From Bimuria novae-zelandiae CBS 107.79 (lineage: Eukaryota > Ascomycota > Dothideomycetes > Pleosporales > Didymosphaeriaceae), in assembly GCA_010015655.1 (NCBI GenBank), contig ML976660.1, forward strand, positions 62,001 through 126,000: 64,000 nt of DNA, given 5' to 3'. Below are positions 20,773 through 35,152 of the stretch, piece by piece (position 1 is the first letter of the stretch; the number at the start of each line of letters is the position of its first letter). Both the position numbers and the translations under genes were made by a program. A model generated the notes under the pieces. The model saw only the letters and a program-made list of their open reading frames with translations, was not told the DNA's origin and made no database searches.

Positions 20773-21752
20773 ATGTCCGAGAACCTCTCCCCTTATCGCT
20801 GCATCGGCCGCGGCCACTGCGGCAGCACAGACGTGATCAAGAGGGAAGATGGCAGCCCCAACCGCTCCGTCTCAAACGACCGGATCATGCACACCCGCAT
20901 ACTCCAGTCCTTCCCCACAGCCTACCCGTCCGCGTCGCCCAATCCTACCACCTCATCCACCCCCACAGCGACTGGTGGCGAAGCCGCCTCCCCAGCTTCC
21001 CACCCGACACCCTCCCCTGCCGTGCCTACCACACGGAGCGTATCCCCCCGATGCCGCTCCCCGTCCGCCAGACCATCATCACCCGCTACTGCCCGCCCCA
21101 ACTTCAGCCCTTCGTCCGCGACAACCGCGACGACGAAGACTGTGTCCTCCGCGTGTACCACGGGCGGCGGAAACGCGTCCACGAGAGCAAATTCCCTCGC
21201 TTCTGTTTGCGGAACTACGCTCTGTGCGTCGACCAGATGGAAGAACTTGGTAGAGATACGTATCAGGTGGCTCGCGCGCTCGCGGAGGCGCTGGTGTATT
21301 GTCATTGGAAAGCCTGCGTGGACGCGGAGGATGCGGAGTTTGTGCTTGCGCCTAGTACGTTCGAGACGTCTAATAAGAGCGTTGAGACGCCGACGATTGA
21401 GGCTTTTGGTCAGGAGTTTGTGGTTTGGATGGTGGATTTTGACCGCTGCGGACATATGGTGGACGATGAGGGGGGCGTGGAGCAAGCGGTGCAGGCGTTT
21501 TATCGGAATGATCCGTACTACCCGCGTCCTTTTGCCTACGGGCTCACTGATGAGGATGAACAACTGTGGGAGGCTTTCAAGGCGCGGTACTTGCAGGTGA
21601 GCGGGGGACTCCTGGGCGGAGGCGATGTACAGTTGGCAGAAATGTTTATAGGCGAGGTTGAACGAGGGATTGAGGAGGAGGAAGACGGCGCAAGAAGTCG
21701 CGGCTTAAAAATTTCGTGGGCGCAGAGAGGGAGGTTACGAATACTTATGTAG
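20773..21752 (+). pseudogene. DUF3669 domain protein with a one-base frameshift
   Basis: Homology to the fungal DUF3669 family is split between two frames. The first, from ATG 20773, reads MSENLSPYRCIGRGHCGSTD, KREDGSPNRSVSNDRIMHTR up to ~20910. The second, one frame back, carries the rest to the stop at 21752: VAQSYHLIHPHSDWWRSRLP, ERIPPMPLPVRQTIITRYCP, PRFCLRNYALCVDQMEELG, ALAEALVYCHWKACVDAEDA, EFVVWMVDFDRCGHM and AVQAFYRNDPYYPRPF. No GT..AG intron can join them. The break lies in a C-rich stretch (20903-20925), which fits loss of one base. Either the gene is newly broken or the assembly has an indel there. The rest shows no decay, which favours a recent event or an error. The family's function is unknown. 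Confidence 0.75.
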
Positions 21753-21969
21753 GTAGGTGCGGCGAGAAGTCCATGCCATGTTATCTTCGTGGAATATGCA
21801 AACCGAACAGCTCTATATGAAAACTCATATCTCAAAGAAATTACCATCCCATTACCATTCACATATACACAATTTTCCCTCCCCCCTTTCCCGCGCACCA
21901 GGGTAGTGTACTCACCAAACACCAAACGCCAACGCTTGTGCAAAAAGACCACACCCAAACCCCTCATTC

Positions 21970-23986
21970 TCATAACCCCCTCTCCCCGCTCTTCCCCTCC
22001 TCGTCCGTACTCCCCTCCCTCGGCGCCGCCTTAGAGCTAAGCCTTGCAAACTCCCTCTCCGCAGCCTCCGTATCGAAGCTCGCAGGACGCCCATGACTGT
22101 ACGTCGACGACGCCCGCCTCCGTGGCGACAATGGCGGTACCATCACCTCAGGCGACGCGTAGCAGTCTTTCTTCGGCGGAATATCCGATTGCGCGGTCGT
22201 ATACGTGCTCCCGGTCCCGCTCGTCGGCGACGTAGGCGCGTCGTCGTTCTTATATAGGATATCCGAGCTTGGCGGGGAGCTCGATCTGTAGTCCTTCTTG
22301 GGTGGGATATCTGATGTTGGGCCCGCGGCTGGGGTGTACGTGTGCTTTTTGGGGATGTCGGCACTGGGTTGGGGTGATTGGGGCTGGTACGACTTCTTGG
22401 GCGTGGCGGGGGCGACGGAGTTGTAGTCAGGGGGCGTGGTCTTTCCTTCGAGCTTGTTGATAGCTAGAGCGTGGGCGTCGGCTTTTTCCATGTCGGGCGT
22501 CTGCTCTGCACTGAGACAAAAAGAGCCGTTGGGCGATCGGCTTGTGCGGTTGCGGTGGTGCTTTAGGACGAGCATCTGGCCGACGTGGAGCTGTGACTCG
22601 CGAAGGAGCCAGTCCTGGGGTACCGATGGGACGGGTGGCGCCGTTTGGTCTATCAGCGTGGCTCTTGTCGGGTCCCAGAGCGAAGACTGCGATCGCGTCG
22701 AGGGTCGCAAGCTGCTTCTGATGGAGCCGTTGGTGGACTGGCGTTTCACTTTCCAGCGCCCGGTCTTGTCGTCAGTCTCCATGATCGAGGGCCCAAAGCG
22801 GAGAGAGTCGGCTAATGTGCGTGTGGCCTCGAATACAGAGTTTTCGTACTCGTGAAGTGTCTCGTGTGACATGACAGAGCGGATGCTTCCCGTAGTGCCA
22901 GACTGGCGCTTCAATCTCTTCTCGCTGCCCACGACTGCAACGTTGTACTGGCTTTCGCGCCATGCCCTGTAGTCACCTGGCTTCTTCGCCCCGTCGGGAA
23001 CATAGAAACGAAGATCAACTCGCATGATGGCGTAGAAGATGACAACCAAAAGCTCAGTCAAGAAGTTGAAACAGTAGAAGCAGGCCCTAGAGTAGTACCA
23101 TGGAATGGGGTTTGGCTGTCCTCGAGCATTGCGAACCGGTATTTCTGGGAGCCAGGCAGCAATGGTCCGGAAACACTGACCAAGGGCAAGAATGAGAGTC
23201 CCAAAGAAGAGCACAGCAATAGCGTTCCTCAACCGGCCAGCACCAAACTTCTCCGTGCCCTTGCGTGGCATGACAAAAGAGAAGGCTAGAAGAAAAAACG
23301 GCGCCAGAGTGAAGGATGCAAAATAGGTGAATGCCGCAAGTTGTAGGCGACGGTCAACTCGTAGGATAGTCTGATCTAGGGTGAAGAATTGCTGGATAGA
23401 CGCAACTATAATCATGAATAGAGCAAGAATAAGTGCGACAATGCCAGCGCGGTGGATGATGCGGTATTGAGTCGACCAACCGAAACGAGGATGTTGGGCT
23501 CGGACTACGCGCTGGGTGAAGAACCAGTTGCAGAGATATAGGATGATGGTTCCAACGTAGACGAATACATTCGCCGCGATTGCCAAGCTGATGTTTCTTG
23601 GGTAGCAGGACCACGCTATTCGCAAGACCATCGTTATCAGTCGGACCTTGCAGAATCCTCACAAATAGTCAGTGTCATCCTCAATCGAGTGGTATACTTT
23701 GAATCTCACCAAATAACGCGCCGTTGAATATGAACTTATGTCCTCGGGATTTGTTATACTTCATGATCATGATATGTATCACCGCGAATAAGATGTACAG
23801 CACAAGGAAGACCGCCGTTATGGGTATGTCTGGTATTTTCGCAGGGGAGCCGCCCAAGCCAATGTATCGTGGCGGATACGGCGCCTTGCCTGGTCGCGGC
23901 GGGCCCTATTCATTGTCAGCTTCCACACGCCTTCACAACATCTTCATTCAACTTACGGATTGTCCAGGGCCACTTGAAGAAGACAT
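21970..23986 (-). CDS. Family-C-like GPCR / DUF3112-type fungal integral membrane protein
   Basis: Exons 23986-23957, 23905-23710 and 23657-21970 (introns 51 and 52 bp) give 637 residues. The first ~300 residues hold about seven hydrophobic segments: TAVFLVLYILFAVIHIMIM, SLAIAANVFVYVGTIILYLC, AGIVALILALFMIIVASIQQ, TYFASFTLAPFFLLAFSFVM, AIAVLFFGTLILALGQCF and FNFLTELLVVIFYAIMRV. This fits the fungal family annotated as family-C-like G-protein-coupled receptors or DUF3112. The remaining ~330 residues are cytosolic and disordered, with a repeated SDIPPKKDY-like motif (four degenerate copies around residues 505-575) and many Ser/Thr/Pro. No ligand or signalling role is known to me. Confidence 0.82.
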
Positions 23987-24930
23987 GCTGGCGAGTCACG
24001 GCACTATCGACATTTCCACCAGGCAAAAGCACCAAGCAAGAAGGCTGGGAGAATGGGGCATATATTAGATCTCAGCCGTTCGAACATAGGGCGGGGCCGG
24101 TACGAATCAAACTTTCCTTCGAACCATGAATAGCTCTGGCGTGGCTTCGATGAATGACGGCAGCGCACCCACGACGCACATGAGACACAGTTAGACACCA
24201 ATCGAAGACGAGCAGTCTAAGTCTGTTTGGTAGAACGCGTATGGCAGTCCCTGGATTGGTCCAAGCGGCCAACTCTGTGCTTTCCTAGAATGGGAAACCG
24301 GTGTTATGGTGTGCGCATAAGAACTACGCCTATGCAGCCACGTAACGCGGTGGAGCAAGTTCTGTTGTGTTCAGCCTCACAATCATTGTTGCGTTTTCTC
24401 GCATGCGCAGGAGTCCGATCCACAGCTGCCGTGACCACAAACATGCAGACATTTCTTTTCCCGCTGCAAGTGTAGACGTTTCGAAACTGTTTTGACAGAC
24501 CCTTGCGGCACAAGGCCAGACAGCCTCACGGTGGCGGCGATGCGCAGTGAGACGCCGCGTGTTAACGTTCAGGCCTGAGTGTCGGCTCTCCTCATCGCAC
24601 GCCGGTATTGATCGACTAGGGCGTTCGGATGACACAACGATGGTGTTGAGTGGTGGAGCGAGGTCGGCAACACGGCGTTTCATCTCCGCGACTGCCGGTT
24701 CGACTGGAGAACGCCACCCGGTGCTTGGTTAGCTATCCCGATAGAGCAATTGGTGTGAATTGTCGGTAGTTGCGATGGGGAACACCATGAACCAGATAGG
24801 AAATAGTCCAGATGTTGTTAGAACCGTGGCTTCGGAATGACAGTTGCTTCATGCAATTTGAGGATCGCGAATGGCGGAGCAGTCATTCTGCTCTGACGAA
24901 GAGTGGATTTCTGGATGCAACCGGTGCCTA
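23987..24930. other. Intergenic region left of the first Fot1-type element
   Basis: About 940 bp of normal composition. No convincing coding frame, RNA or repeat. Confidence 0.4.
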
Positions 24931-24932
24931 TA

Positions 24933-24979
24933 CCGTATTGACGCACGTGCCGCCCCGGTTCGCGTGGCGCCCCACTAAC
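24933..24979 (+). repeat. Left terminal inverted repeat, Fot1-type element
   Basis: The 47 bp beginning CCGTATTGACGCACGTGC match the reverse complement of 26984-27030 with two differences. Preceded by TA. Confidence 0.9.
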
Positions 24980-26983
24980 AGTATGCTCGTCACCACAAAA
25001 ATGAGGCTGCAGAGAGCCACAAAATAGCTATTATTCCAAGATTTTTTGTAGTCAGACTTATAATATACTCGTTATTAGTATTTACTACTTATATTTACTT
25101 AGGAGAGTAATTATGCGGCTATAAAAGTTAACTTTTAATAAAGTAGCTAGTATAGCTTTTAAGAACTCTTTTAAAGCTATACTACTACTAGCGCGTCTCT
25201 TAAGCTTAGGCTTTAAAAAAAAGCTTTTAAGGCTTTTTACTTACCCTTTTACGTAGTTTAAGATACTTTTTTTATATTTTAAGCTACTCTTTTTGCCTTA
25301 CGCATAGCCTCTTATTTAGCATTTATTTAATTTTTCTTTACTTTAGCTTTGTCTTTTTTTATATACTTCTCCCCCTTTTCTCTCTTTTTAAATATCTTAA
25401 CAGATTTCTAAAGCTCCTTCTAATTAGCTTTTATAAGCTTTTCTTTATACTAAAGTTATTTATTTACTCTCTCGCGTGCACGTGCCTCTCTAATCTTATA
25501 AAGAGACTAAAGTACTATACTACTATAATACTTTTACTTTTACTATAAGTTAAGAGGTCTGCCGCGCTTTTTATAATACTTTTTAGTATTAAAAATATTA
25601 CTTAAACCCTTATTTTTATATTAAAGTAGTTAGTTTTATACTTAAAGATAGTAAAGTATTTAAAAGAGCGCCTTTAACTCCTTAGTAGTAATATTCTTTA
25701 CTATAATCTATATAAGATAATTTAAATAACTCTATTTAGCCTCTTTAAAAAAAATTTAAAGTTACTTTACTTAGCTCTTCTTACTTATTTGTGAAGTATT
25801 TAAGTATAACCGTGTAGTCCTTAGGCTATGTACTAGTAGCTTTAAAGGACTTAGGATAATCTTTATTTTAAAAAAAATATTTAAGTATTTAAAATAATAA
25901 TAATTTTTTTTAGCACTATCCCTTAGCTCTTTTAAAATTAATTAGTAAGGACCTTTGTATAGGAGCTAGAAAGAAGTTTAAAGTAAATAATATTAAATAG
26001 CTAAAGTGTATAAGTAAAGTAGAGAGGAAATATAGCTAGTAGTATATAATAAGAGTTATAGTACTCGAGAAACTCTATTATTAGGTAACTATTATAGCTA
26101 TTTAGTATAAGGAGATGCTAGTTTCTCTTTAATATACTTTTTACTTAATATAGTAATTAAAAACCTACTTTAATTATACTAAACTAGTATTAATATTTAT
26201 CTAGCTTAATAAAGTTAAACTAATAAAGACGTCGTGCTTACTAGCTTTAATACTAGTTACTTAAGTTAACTATAGTAACCTAAATGCTCTTAAGAAAAGA
26301 AGAGTAGGTAGGAAGATACTTTTATTAATATAAATAATTACTAATATAGTTACTTACTTATATAAGCTATTTTATAGTAAATCCTTTACCTATTTTTTAA
26401 GCTATTTAAAGACGCGTTTAAAGTATCCTATAATACTAATTAAGAAGCTCTTTTTATCTATATTATAAATATTATATAGTAGTATATTACACTCTTTTAT
26501 TTTTAAGTATAGTAGGTTAAAGTACGCCTCGTACTTAGTTTTAAAGTTAGTTTTATAGTAGTTAGAGTTTATTTCTTTAGTTTATTTATAAATAAAATTT
26601 TACTATTTTAATGTAAGAAGCGCGTTACCTAGGCGTAATTTATAAATTTTTTTAGTAATTAAGGATATATAATTTTATATTATCTTTCTTATTAGAGATA
26701 GCCCTTTTAGGGATAGATTTTTAATATACTATATAAGCTTAGCTTTTTAATATAAATTAAGGTTCTTTTAGGAGGTATTTTTAGCTTCTTATAAAACTTA
26801 ATAGCCTTAGTATTTTTAGGCTAACGTAGATCTTAATATATTATACTACTTAATAATTACTCTATATAAAAGTTATTTTTTTTTTAGTTTAGCGTATTTA
26901 ATTGCTTTAAGTGCGGCCTCTATAGCTACTATAGTTATTAAGATGTAACGCGTCAAAGTTAGTATCTTGTCTGGTGTTCTGGG

Positions 26984-27030
26984 GTTGGTGGGGCGCCACG
27001 CGAACCGCGGCGGCACGTGCGTCAATACGG
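26984..27030 (-). repeat. Right terminal inverted repeat, Fot1-type element
   Basis: The inverted partner of 24933-24979, ending GTGCGTCAATACGG and followed by TA. Confidence 0.9.
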
Positions 27031-27032
27031 TA

Positions 27033-27719
27033 AGACATTATAGCACTCGGCCAAGCTCTTTTAGCATGTCCAGTCCTGGGCCAGGTCGTCCCTCGCGGTA
27101 TTAACCTCTGACCCGTAGCATACCGATAGAAAAGCCCGGTAATCGCGTGCTCCAGATTCGCTTTTGAGAACATCCTGTTGAAGGTCTTGACAGTTAAGGC
27201 TTTGGCGGGGCCAATGTACATGCCATTCTTGAGAGTGCATAAGATTGCTTGTGTGAGTGCGAGGAGGGAGGATGGCAAGATAGTTTTCTGGTGGAGTGAC
27301 ACCGGACTGGTGAGGAAGGCATGAGTGCCAACAGCTCCTGTCTCCTGCCGCCGTAGCTTCATCGTCGAAAATCTTTCTTGCCCAAGCAAAGTATGTACTG
27401 CTCCCTTGTATCGTCGCGTCTCTAGAGGGTCAGAGTGCCGCGAAGTTGAATAGTAGATTCTGTAGATCCGCGTTCTTGTCACGCCAGGAGAGGCGAGCAT
27501 GCCATGGCGGGGAAGGCGCGAGTGCACTCATAACATCTACCATATTGCAGAGTAAGGCGATATTACCCTCTCCCATGTTAATGGCCCTGTGTTCCCAAAG
27601 AAAGACCTCATAAACACCCACAGATACCTGCTCTCCTCACAGGTCAACTTTCCATCCACATTCAAATCGTAATATTTACAAAGATCATGATATCCATACA
27701 CACGCAGACCCCAACGTCT
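27033..27719. other. Spacer between Fot1-type element and betaine-aldehyde dehydrogenase
   Basis: About 690 bp. An open minus-strand frame runs from here into the transposon but has no recognisable content. Nothing else is supported. Confidence 0.35.
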
Positions 27720-29237
27720 CTACAGCTTCGCAAACACAGTCGGCACCTCGCCCGCCATATCCACCAGCGTACTCTTATTCTTCACCCAAGCCTCCAACCC
27801 CTTCCGGCCATTCTCGACGCCCACACCGCTCATCTTCCACCCGCCGACGCTCATCTCAGCCGGACTCTCGCCCCACGTATTCACCCACGTAATACCAGCC
27901 TCCAGCTGCGCAATAACCTGGTGCGCGAGGTTCAGATCCTTTGTGAACACGCCGGCGGCGAGACCCAGCTTTGTGTTGTTCGCGCGGGCGATGAGCGCAG
28001 GGATGTCGTTATCGGCGTACGGCAGGACGGACATGACAGGGCCGAATATTTCCTCTTGCACGATGCGCATGTTGTCGTTGCAGTCGGTGAAGATGGTGGG
28101 CGTGACCCAGTACCCATTCTGGTAGTCATTGTTGCTGTGGGATGCGAGCCAGACGGGCTTTTCGGGGCCGCCGCAGAGCAGCTTGGCCTTGTCCACTTCG
28201 ATGCCGTGTTTGATGTATGATAGGACCTTCTCGTAGTGTGGTTTGCTGACCAGCGGGCCGAAGTTCGTGTTCGGGTCTGATACGTCGCCCGCGCGGATGT
28301 GCTTTACTTTTTCAAGGAGCTTTTGCTCGAAGGCGGACTTGATGGATTGTGGGACAAAAACGCGGGTTCCGTTCGTGCAAACCTGGCCAGTGGAGAAGAA
28401 ATTCGCCATCATGGCGCCGTCGACTGCTTGGTCGATGTCTGCGTCGGGAAGGATGATGCATGCTGACTTGCCGCCGAGCTCCATGGTCACGTACTTCATG
28501 CCGCCCGCAGCACTTCCAGCGACCTTCTGACCCGTCGACACCTGCCCGGTGAAGCTCACCTTGGCAATGTCAGGATGCTGTGTGAGGTACGCACCGACCT
28601 CACCACCTCCATACACCACATTGAAGACACCAGGAGGTACACCTGCCTCCGCATATATCTCTGCCAACAGGTTCGCATGTAGCGGAGTGAACTCTGAGGG
28701 CTTGTACACCATCGTGTTACCCGCCGCAAGACATGGCGCAGACTTCCACAGAGCAATCTGGATGGGATAGTTCCATGCACCTATGCCAGCACACACGCCC
28801 AGCGCATTCTTGGTTGTGTATACCCACGCATTCGGGCGCAATTGTATCGTCTCACCATTAAGACCGCCGCCTCCAACCATATTCGCAAAGTACTCGAGCA
28901 CATCCGCGCCGGTTACGATGTCCACAGTGGACGTCTCGGAGAATGCCTTGCCCGTGTCGTGGGTCTCGACTTTGGCGAGCTCATCGTTGCGCGCGCGTAG
29001 TATAGCAGCGGCTTTCTGAAGTATGCGCGCACGCTCGATGTGTGGGGTGGCGGACCATGAGGGGAAGGCTTTTTGCGCGCAAGCGACGGCGGAGACTATG
29101 GCGTTCTGGGTGGTGGTGTGGATGTTCGCGAGGGGCTTTGCCGTGGCAGGATCGATGGTCTGGAACGAGGAAGTCGAGGTCGCGGATTGTACCTTCCCGT
29201 CGTAGTAGGCGAAGCGTGGTGGATAGGGAAGAGACAT
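27720..29237 (-). CDS. badA: Betaine-aldehyde dehydrogenase
   Basis: A single exon of 505 residues (start [14 protein letters not shown]; an upstream in-frame ATG at 29300 was rejected because homology begins at RFAYYDG). It is a complete ALDH. The NAD-binding and substrate regions include [33 protein letters not shown] and [11 protein letters not shown]. The general base is Glu in [12 protein letters not shown] (~residue 258), and the catalytic Cys is in [15 protein letters not shown] (~293). The C-terminal [15 protein letters not shown] block is typical of betaine-aldehyde dehydrogenases. The enzyme oxidises betaine aldehyde to glycine betaine. Its neighbour across a 983-bp divergent promoter is choline oxidase, the preceding step, which strongly supports the assignment over other ALDH families. 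Confidence 0.9.
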   Translation of the reverse strand: MSLPYPPRFAYYDGKVQSATSTSSFQTIDPATAKPLANIHTTTQNAIVSAVACAQKAFPSWSATPHIERARILQKAAAILRARNDELAKVETHDTGKAFSETSTVDIVTGADVLEYFANMVGGGGLNGETIQLRPNAWVYTTKNALGVCAGIGAWNYPIQIALWKSAPCLAAGNTMVYKPSEFTPLHANLLAEIYAEAGVPPGVFNVVYGGGEVGAYLTQHPDIAKVSFTGQVSTGQKVAGSAAGGMKYVTMELGGKSACIILPDADIDQAVDGAMMANFFSTGQVCTNGTRVFVPQSIKSAFEQKLLEKVKHIRAGDVSDPNTNFGPLVSKPHYEKVLSYIKHGIEVDKAKLLCGGPEKPVWLASHSNNDYQNGYWVTPTIFTDCNDNMRIVQEEIFGPVMSVLPYADNDIPALIARANNTKLGLAAGVFTKDLNLAHQVIAQLEAGITWVNTWGESPAEMSVGGWKMSGVGVENGRKGLEAWVKNKSTLVDMAGEVPTVFAKL

Positions 29238-30220
29238 GGTGTAAGGGTGCACAGTGAAGTATACGTGGGCTGCTTGCAATTGAGTACTGTCTATGGTCAA
29301 AAGTTACACCGCGGTCAGTAGTCAGTCAATGGCAACCACGCTTGACAATTCACTTCTACCTCAGATTAGCTCTATCGGGCCTTTTTATTGCTCCCGCTTG
29401 ACAGTCTGTGGTTCCCCACTCACGTTGAGTTCAGGTTCGTCAGCCAAGCTTGTGGCTTTCTACAGAAATCAGGCGACACTCTGTCGATACGGACAAAGTC
29501 AAACAGAAGGCCGGGCGATACGGGTCAGGTCTCGCGCGTCGACATCATCGCATTTCATCTGGTGGGTAAAGTTGCTGCAACCGCACTGGCGTGATGATCG
29601 GCTTGCGTCGGCCGTTGACGCGAGCCTGTCTGTGGTTAGCGCCAACGAGGCACGCCCCAGCTTTTTGCAGCCTTTTCGAAAATTTGGCTGGGGTCGGCCC
29701 GAACCTCACAGCGCCGATCACGACATCCATCCGGGAATTGACGCCTTTTACCAGCATTCACGGCGGTTTTGTGCGGTTCATGGAAGGAAATCTGGGGTAA
29801 ATAGGGCTGAAAGAAGCTCCTTCGGCGTCTTTGTCAGGCACGCTATCCAACCAAACGCTCAACGATGAACACCACGTTTCAATATGGTCTGCCCACTTAG
29901 GCACGTGCGTGTGGCTTGGACCCACCTTGGTCAGATCGAACCATGTCTTATCAAGGTAGCTCCGCTACATTTTCTGCAGTAGCTCGCTGCTCTGCTATCA
30001 ACTCGAAGCTCGCTGAGTCCTGTCCAGCGGTGAGGCTTCTGTCTGTGCCCTCTCTATCACAGCCCTGCCTTGTCGCGGAACCGGATAGCGGCAACTAGGA
30101 CTATTGCTGGCCATCGAGTACCTTAGCGGAGCTATTTAGAAGCTCCCGTCGGCAACTTTTCTGCGACGAGCACACGACAGGTTCGACCTAGTTGTCTTCT
30201 CTACCTCAAAATCTGTGAAC
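29238..30220. promoter_or_regulatory. Divergent promoter region of the glycine-betaine gene pair
   Basis: A 983-bp non-coding region between the starts of badA (minus) and codA (plus). Co-regulation from this region is likely by analogy with other divergent pathway pairs. I did not find a clear known regulatory motif. Confidence 0.5.
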
Positions 30221-31908
30221 ATGGCGCCGACCACCACCACCATCCCCTCCAATGCGGCATGGGACTTTGTCATCGTGGGCGGAGGCACTGCTGGTTGTGT
30301 CATTGCCTCGCGCCTCTCAGAGTACTTGCCCGACAAGAAGGTCCTCTTAATTGAGGCCGGCCCTAGCGACTTCATGGACGACCGTGTGCTTCTCCTCAAA
30401 GACTGGCTCAATCTGCTGGGCGGAGAGCTGGACTACGATTATGGCACCACCGAGCAGCCCATGGGCAACTCACACATCAGGCACTCGCGTGCTAAAGTTC
30501 TGGGCGGATGCTCTTCTCACAACACCCTGATCTCATTCAGGCCGTTCGAGTACGACTGCAAGAGATGGGAGGCTCAAGGCTGCAAGGGCTGGAGCTTCAA
30601 GACCTTCATGCGCGTGCTGGACAACCTGCGCAACACCGTGCAACCCGTGCACGAGAACCACAGGAACCAGCTGTGCCTGGACTGGGTGAACTCGTGCTCG
30701 CAAGCTCTAGACATTCCTGTGATCCACGACTTCAACCACGAGATCAAGACCAAGGGCGGCCTCAAGCCCAGCGTCGGTTTTTTCTCCGTCTCCTACAACC
30801 CCGACGACGGCCGACGAAGCAGCGCCTCAGTCGCATATATTCACCCCATCCTCCGCAACGAGGAGAAGCGCGAGAACCTCACCGTCCTGACCAACGCCTG
30901 GGTCAGCAAGATCAACGTCCAGGGCAACAAGGTCCTCGGCGTGAACGTCACACTCCAAAACGGCGAGCAGCGCGTGCTCTCCCCTAAGTGCGAGACCATT
31001 CTCTGCGCCGGCGCAGTCGACACGCCGCGTCTGATGCTGCTCTCCGGTCTCGGACCCAAGGACCAGCTCTCCTCCCTCAGCATCCCCGTAGTCAAGGACA
31101 TCCCCGGCGTCGGCGAGAACCTGCTCGACCACCCGGAGAGCATTATCATCTGGGAGCTCAACAAGCCCGTCCCGCCGAACCAGACCACAATGGACTCGGA
31201 CGCTGGCATCTTCCTCAGGCGCGAGGTGCCCAATGCTGCCGGCAACGACAGCGATTGGGTCGACGTGATGATGCATTGTTACCAGATCCCCTTCTGTCTC
31301 AATACCTCCCGGTAAGCCCCCTCCACCCCTCACCCTCGCTTTCTAACCCCGAAAACTAACGCATTCCCAGCCTCGGCTACGACACCCCCATCGACGCCTT
31401 CTGCATGACGCCCAACATCCCCCGCCCCCGCTCCCGCGGCCGCATCTACCTCACCTCATCCGACCCGACCGTCAAGCCCGCCCTCGACTTCCGCTACTTC
31501 ACCGACCCTGAAGGCTACGACGCCGCCACCATCGTCGCAGGCCTCAAAGCCGCGCGGAAAGTCGCCCAGCAAGCCCCCTTCAAGGACTGGCTCAAGCGCG
31601 AAGTCGCACCCGGCCCGGACGTCCAGACCGACGAACAGCTCTCCGAGTACGGCCGTCGCGTCGCGCACACCGTGTACCATCCCGCGGGTACTACTAAGAT
31701 GGGCGATGTGGCCAAGGACGCGTACGCGGTTGTGGACCACGAGCTCAAGGTGAGGGGCCTCAGTGGCGTGAGGATCGCGGATGCAGGTGTGTTCCCTGAG
31801 ATGCCGACGATTAACCCCATGTTGACGGTGTTGGGCATTGGTGAGCGGGCGGCCGAGTTGATTGCGCAGGAGTGGGGCTGGAAGGGTCTTGAGAAGGAGA
31901 AGTTGTAA
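30221..31908 (+). CDS. codA: Choline oxidase (GMC oxidoreductase)
   Basis: Exons 30221-31311 and 31371-31908 (59-bp intron) give 542 residues. The FAD-binding start reads DFVIVGGGTAGCVIASRLSE (GxGxxG, residues ~14-33), followed by VLLIEAGP, the GMC signature SRAKVLGGCSSHNTLISFRP and the second signature GAVDTPRLMLLSGLG. The C-terminal domain has the catalytic His region VYHPAGTTKMG and the NPMLTVLGIGERAAELI tail. In the GMC family, choline oxidase converts choline to betaine aldehyde and on to glycine betaine with O2. The pairing with betaine-aldehyde dehydrogenase argues against alcohol or glucose oxidase alternatives. No secretion signal is visible, so it should act inside the cell. Confidence 0.9.
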
Positions 31909-32661
31909 AGAGAGAAAAGGAAGGGGCAAGGGTGATTTTTGTGTCGATCTATCTGTATGTAGCTTTATGTTTCCACCAATTTATGTGATATGATAGCGAA
32001 ATCAGGCCTACGTCGTCCGTTGCGTTTTCGAGAATTACAGCGTTCTTGTACCGCGTTATGTCGTGGCTTGGAGAAGCTGCGAAGGACACCAAGATTCAGG
32101 GCTGTATCGTGCGTCATTGACGGTCGCTGTATTCAAATGATTTATTTCAGGCTTTTGCACCTGGAACTGAGTACGCACACTTCCTACTTAATCAGACACA
32201 TTAAGATGGCACGCCCAAGAGACACGAAAAACATCACCAGGCAAGGAGCTAGATAGAAGCTGCAGTGATTTCGTCTATATCAGCTATTTTGAACATAACT
32301 TTTGCTTTCGAAAAAACGCCCTCAGCTCCGAATGCAGCACGGCGCAACTAGTCCACAGAGGACTCGGTCCTTGCCTAAGCAAGCCGAAAGCTGCGCAGCT
32401 TGCACACATTACGCGATAATGCAGTCTAATATGGGTAACCCCCAAGCTCGGTAACCCGATTGCTTCTCCTTCTGGGTATCGTCATACGTTGTCAGCGGAC
32501 CTGTCCAGTGACGGAGAAAACAAATGACACGATAAGAAAGCCGCCCCATAACAAAACGTCTATGTCAGTACGCCAGTAGAAGGAAATGTGTAGGTTTCGT
32601 TGCTGCTTCAGAGGATAGCAAGCGAAAGCGACGATGGAGGGACAGTGCTTGCGAAAGTCGT
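31909..32661. other. Intergenic region between codA and DBP2 with a short dispersed repeat
   Basis: About 750 bp. At 32056-32086 lies a 31-bp sequence nearly identical to 44743-44773. No gene supported. Confidence 0.45.
32056..32086 (+). repeat. Short dispersed repeat, copy 1
   Basis: TTATGTCGTGGCTTGGAGAA... matches 44743-44773 at 29 of 31 positions, and a TGCGTTTTCG block precedes both copies at slightly different spacing. Confidence 0.55.

Positions 32662-35152
<2,491 letters not shown>

Larger units (their letters stand above)
24933..27030 (-). mobile_element. Fot1/pogo-type (Tc1-mariner superfamily) transposon, RIP-degraded
   Basis: A 2.1-kb element with 47-bp inverted repeats and a TA at each flank, the TC1/mariner target duplication. 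The interior (25030-26945) is extremely AT-rich with RIP-type stops. Read on the minus strand through the stops, the remnant shows DNA-binding and DDE features of Fot1-like transposases: an ECNILLYNIYNIDKKSFLI block near 26470, a GYFKRVF block, a LGYYS..K.PVLKL block near 26260, and the highly charged C-terminal helix with IREARARERVNK near 25480. No intact transposase remains. The inverted repeats keep their GC content. Confidence 0.85.

Noticed and set aside
26907..27527. 206-residue minus-strand open frame across the right end of the Fot1-type element
   Set aside because: It runs through the inverted repeat and into RIP sequence and has no recognisable protein content.
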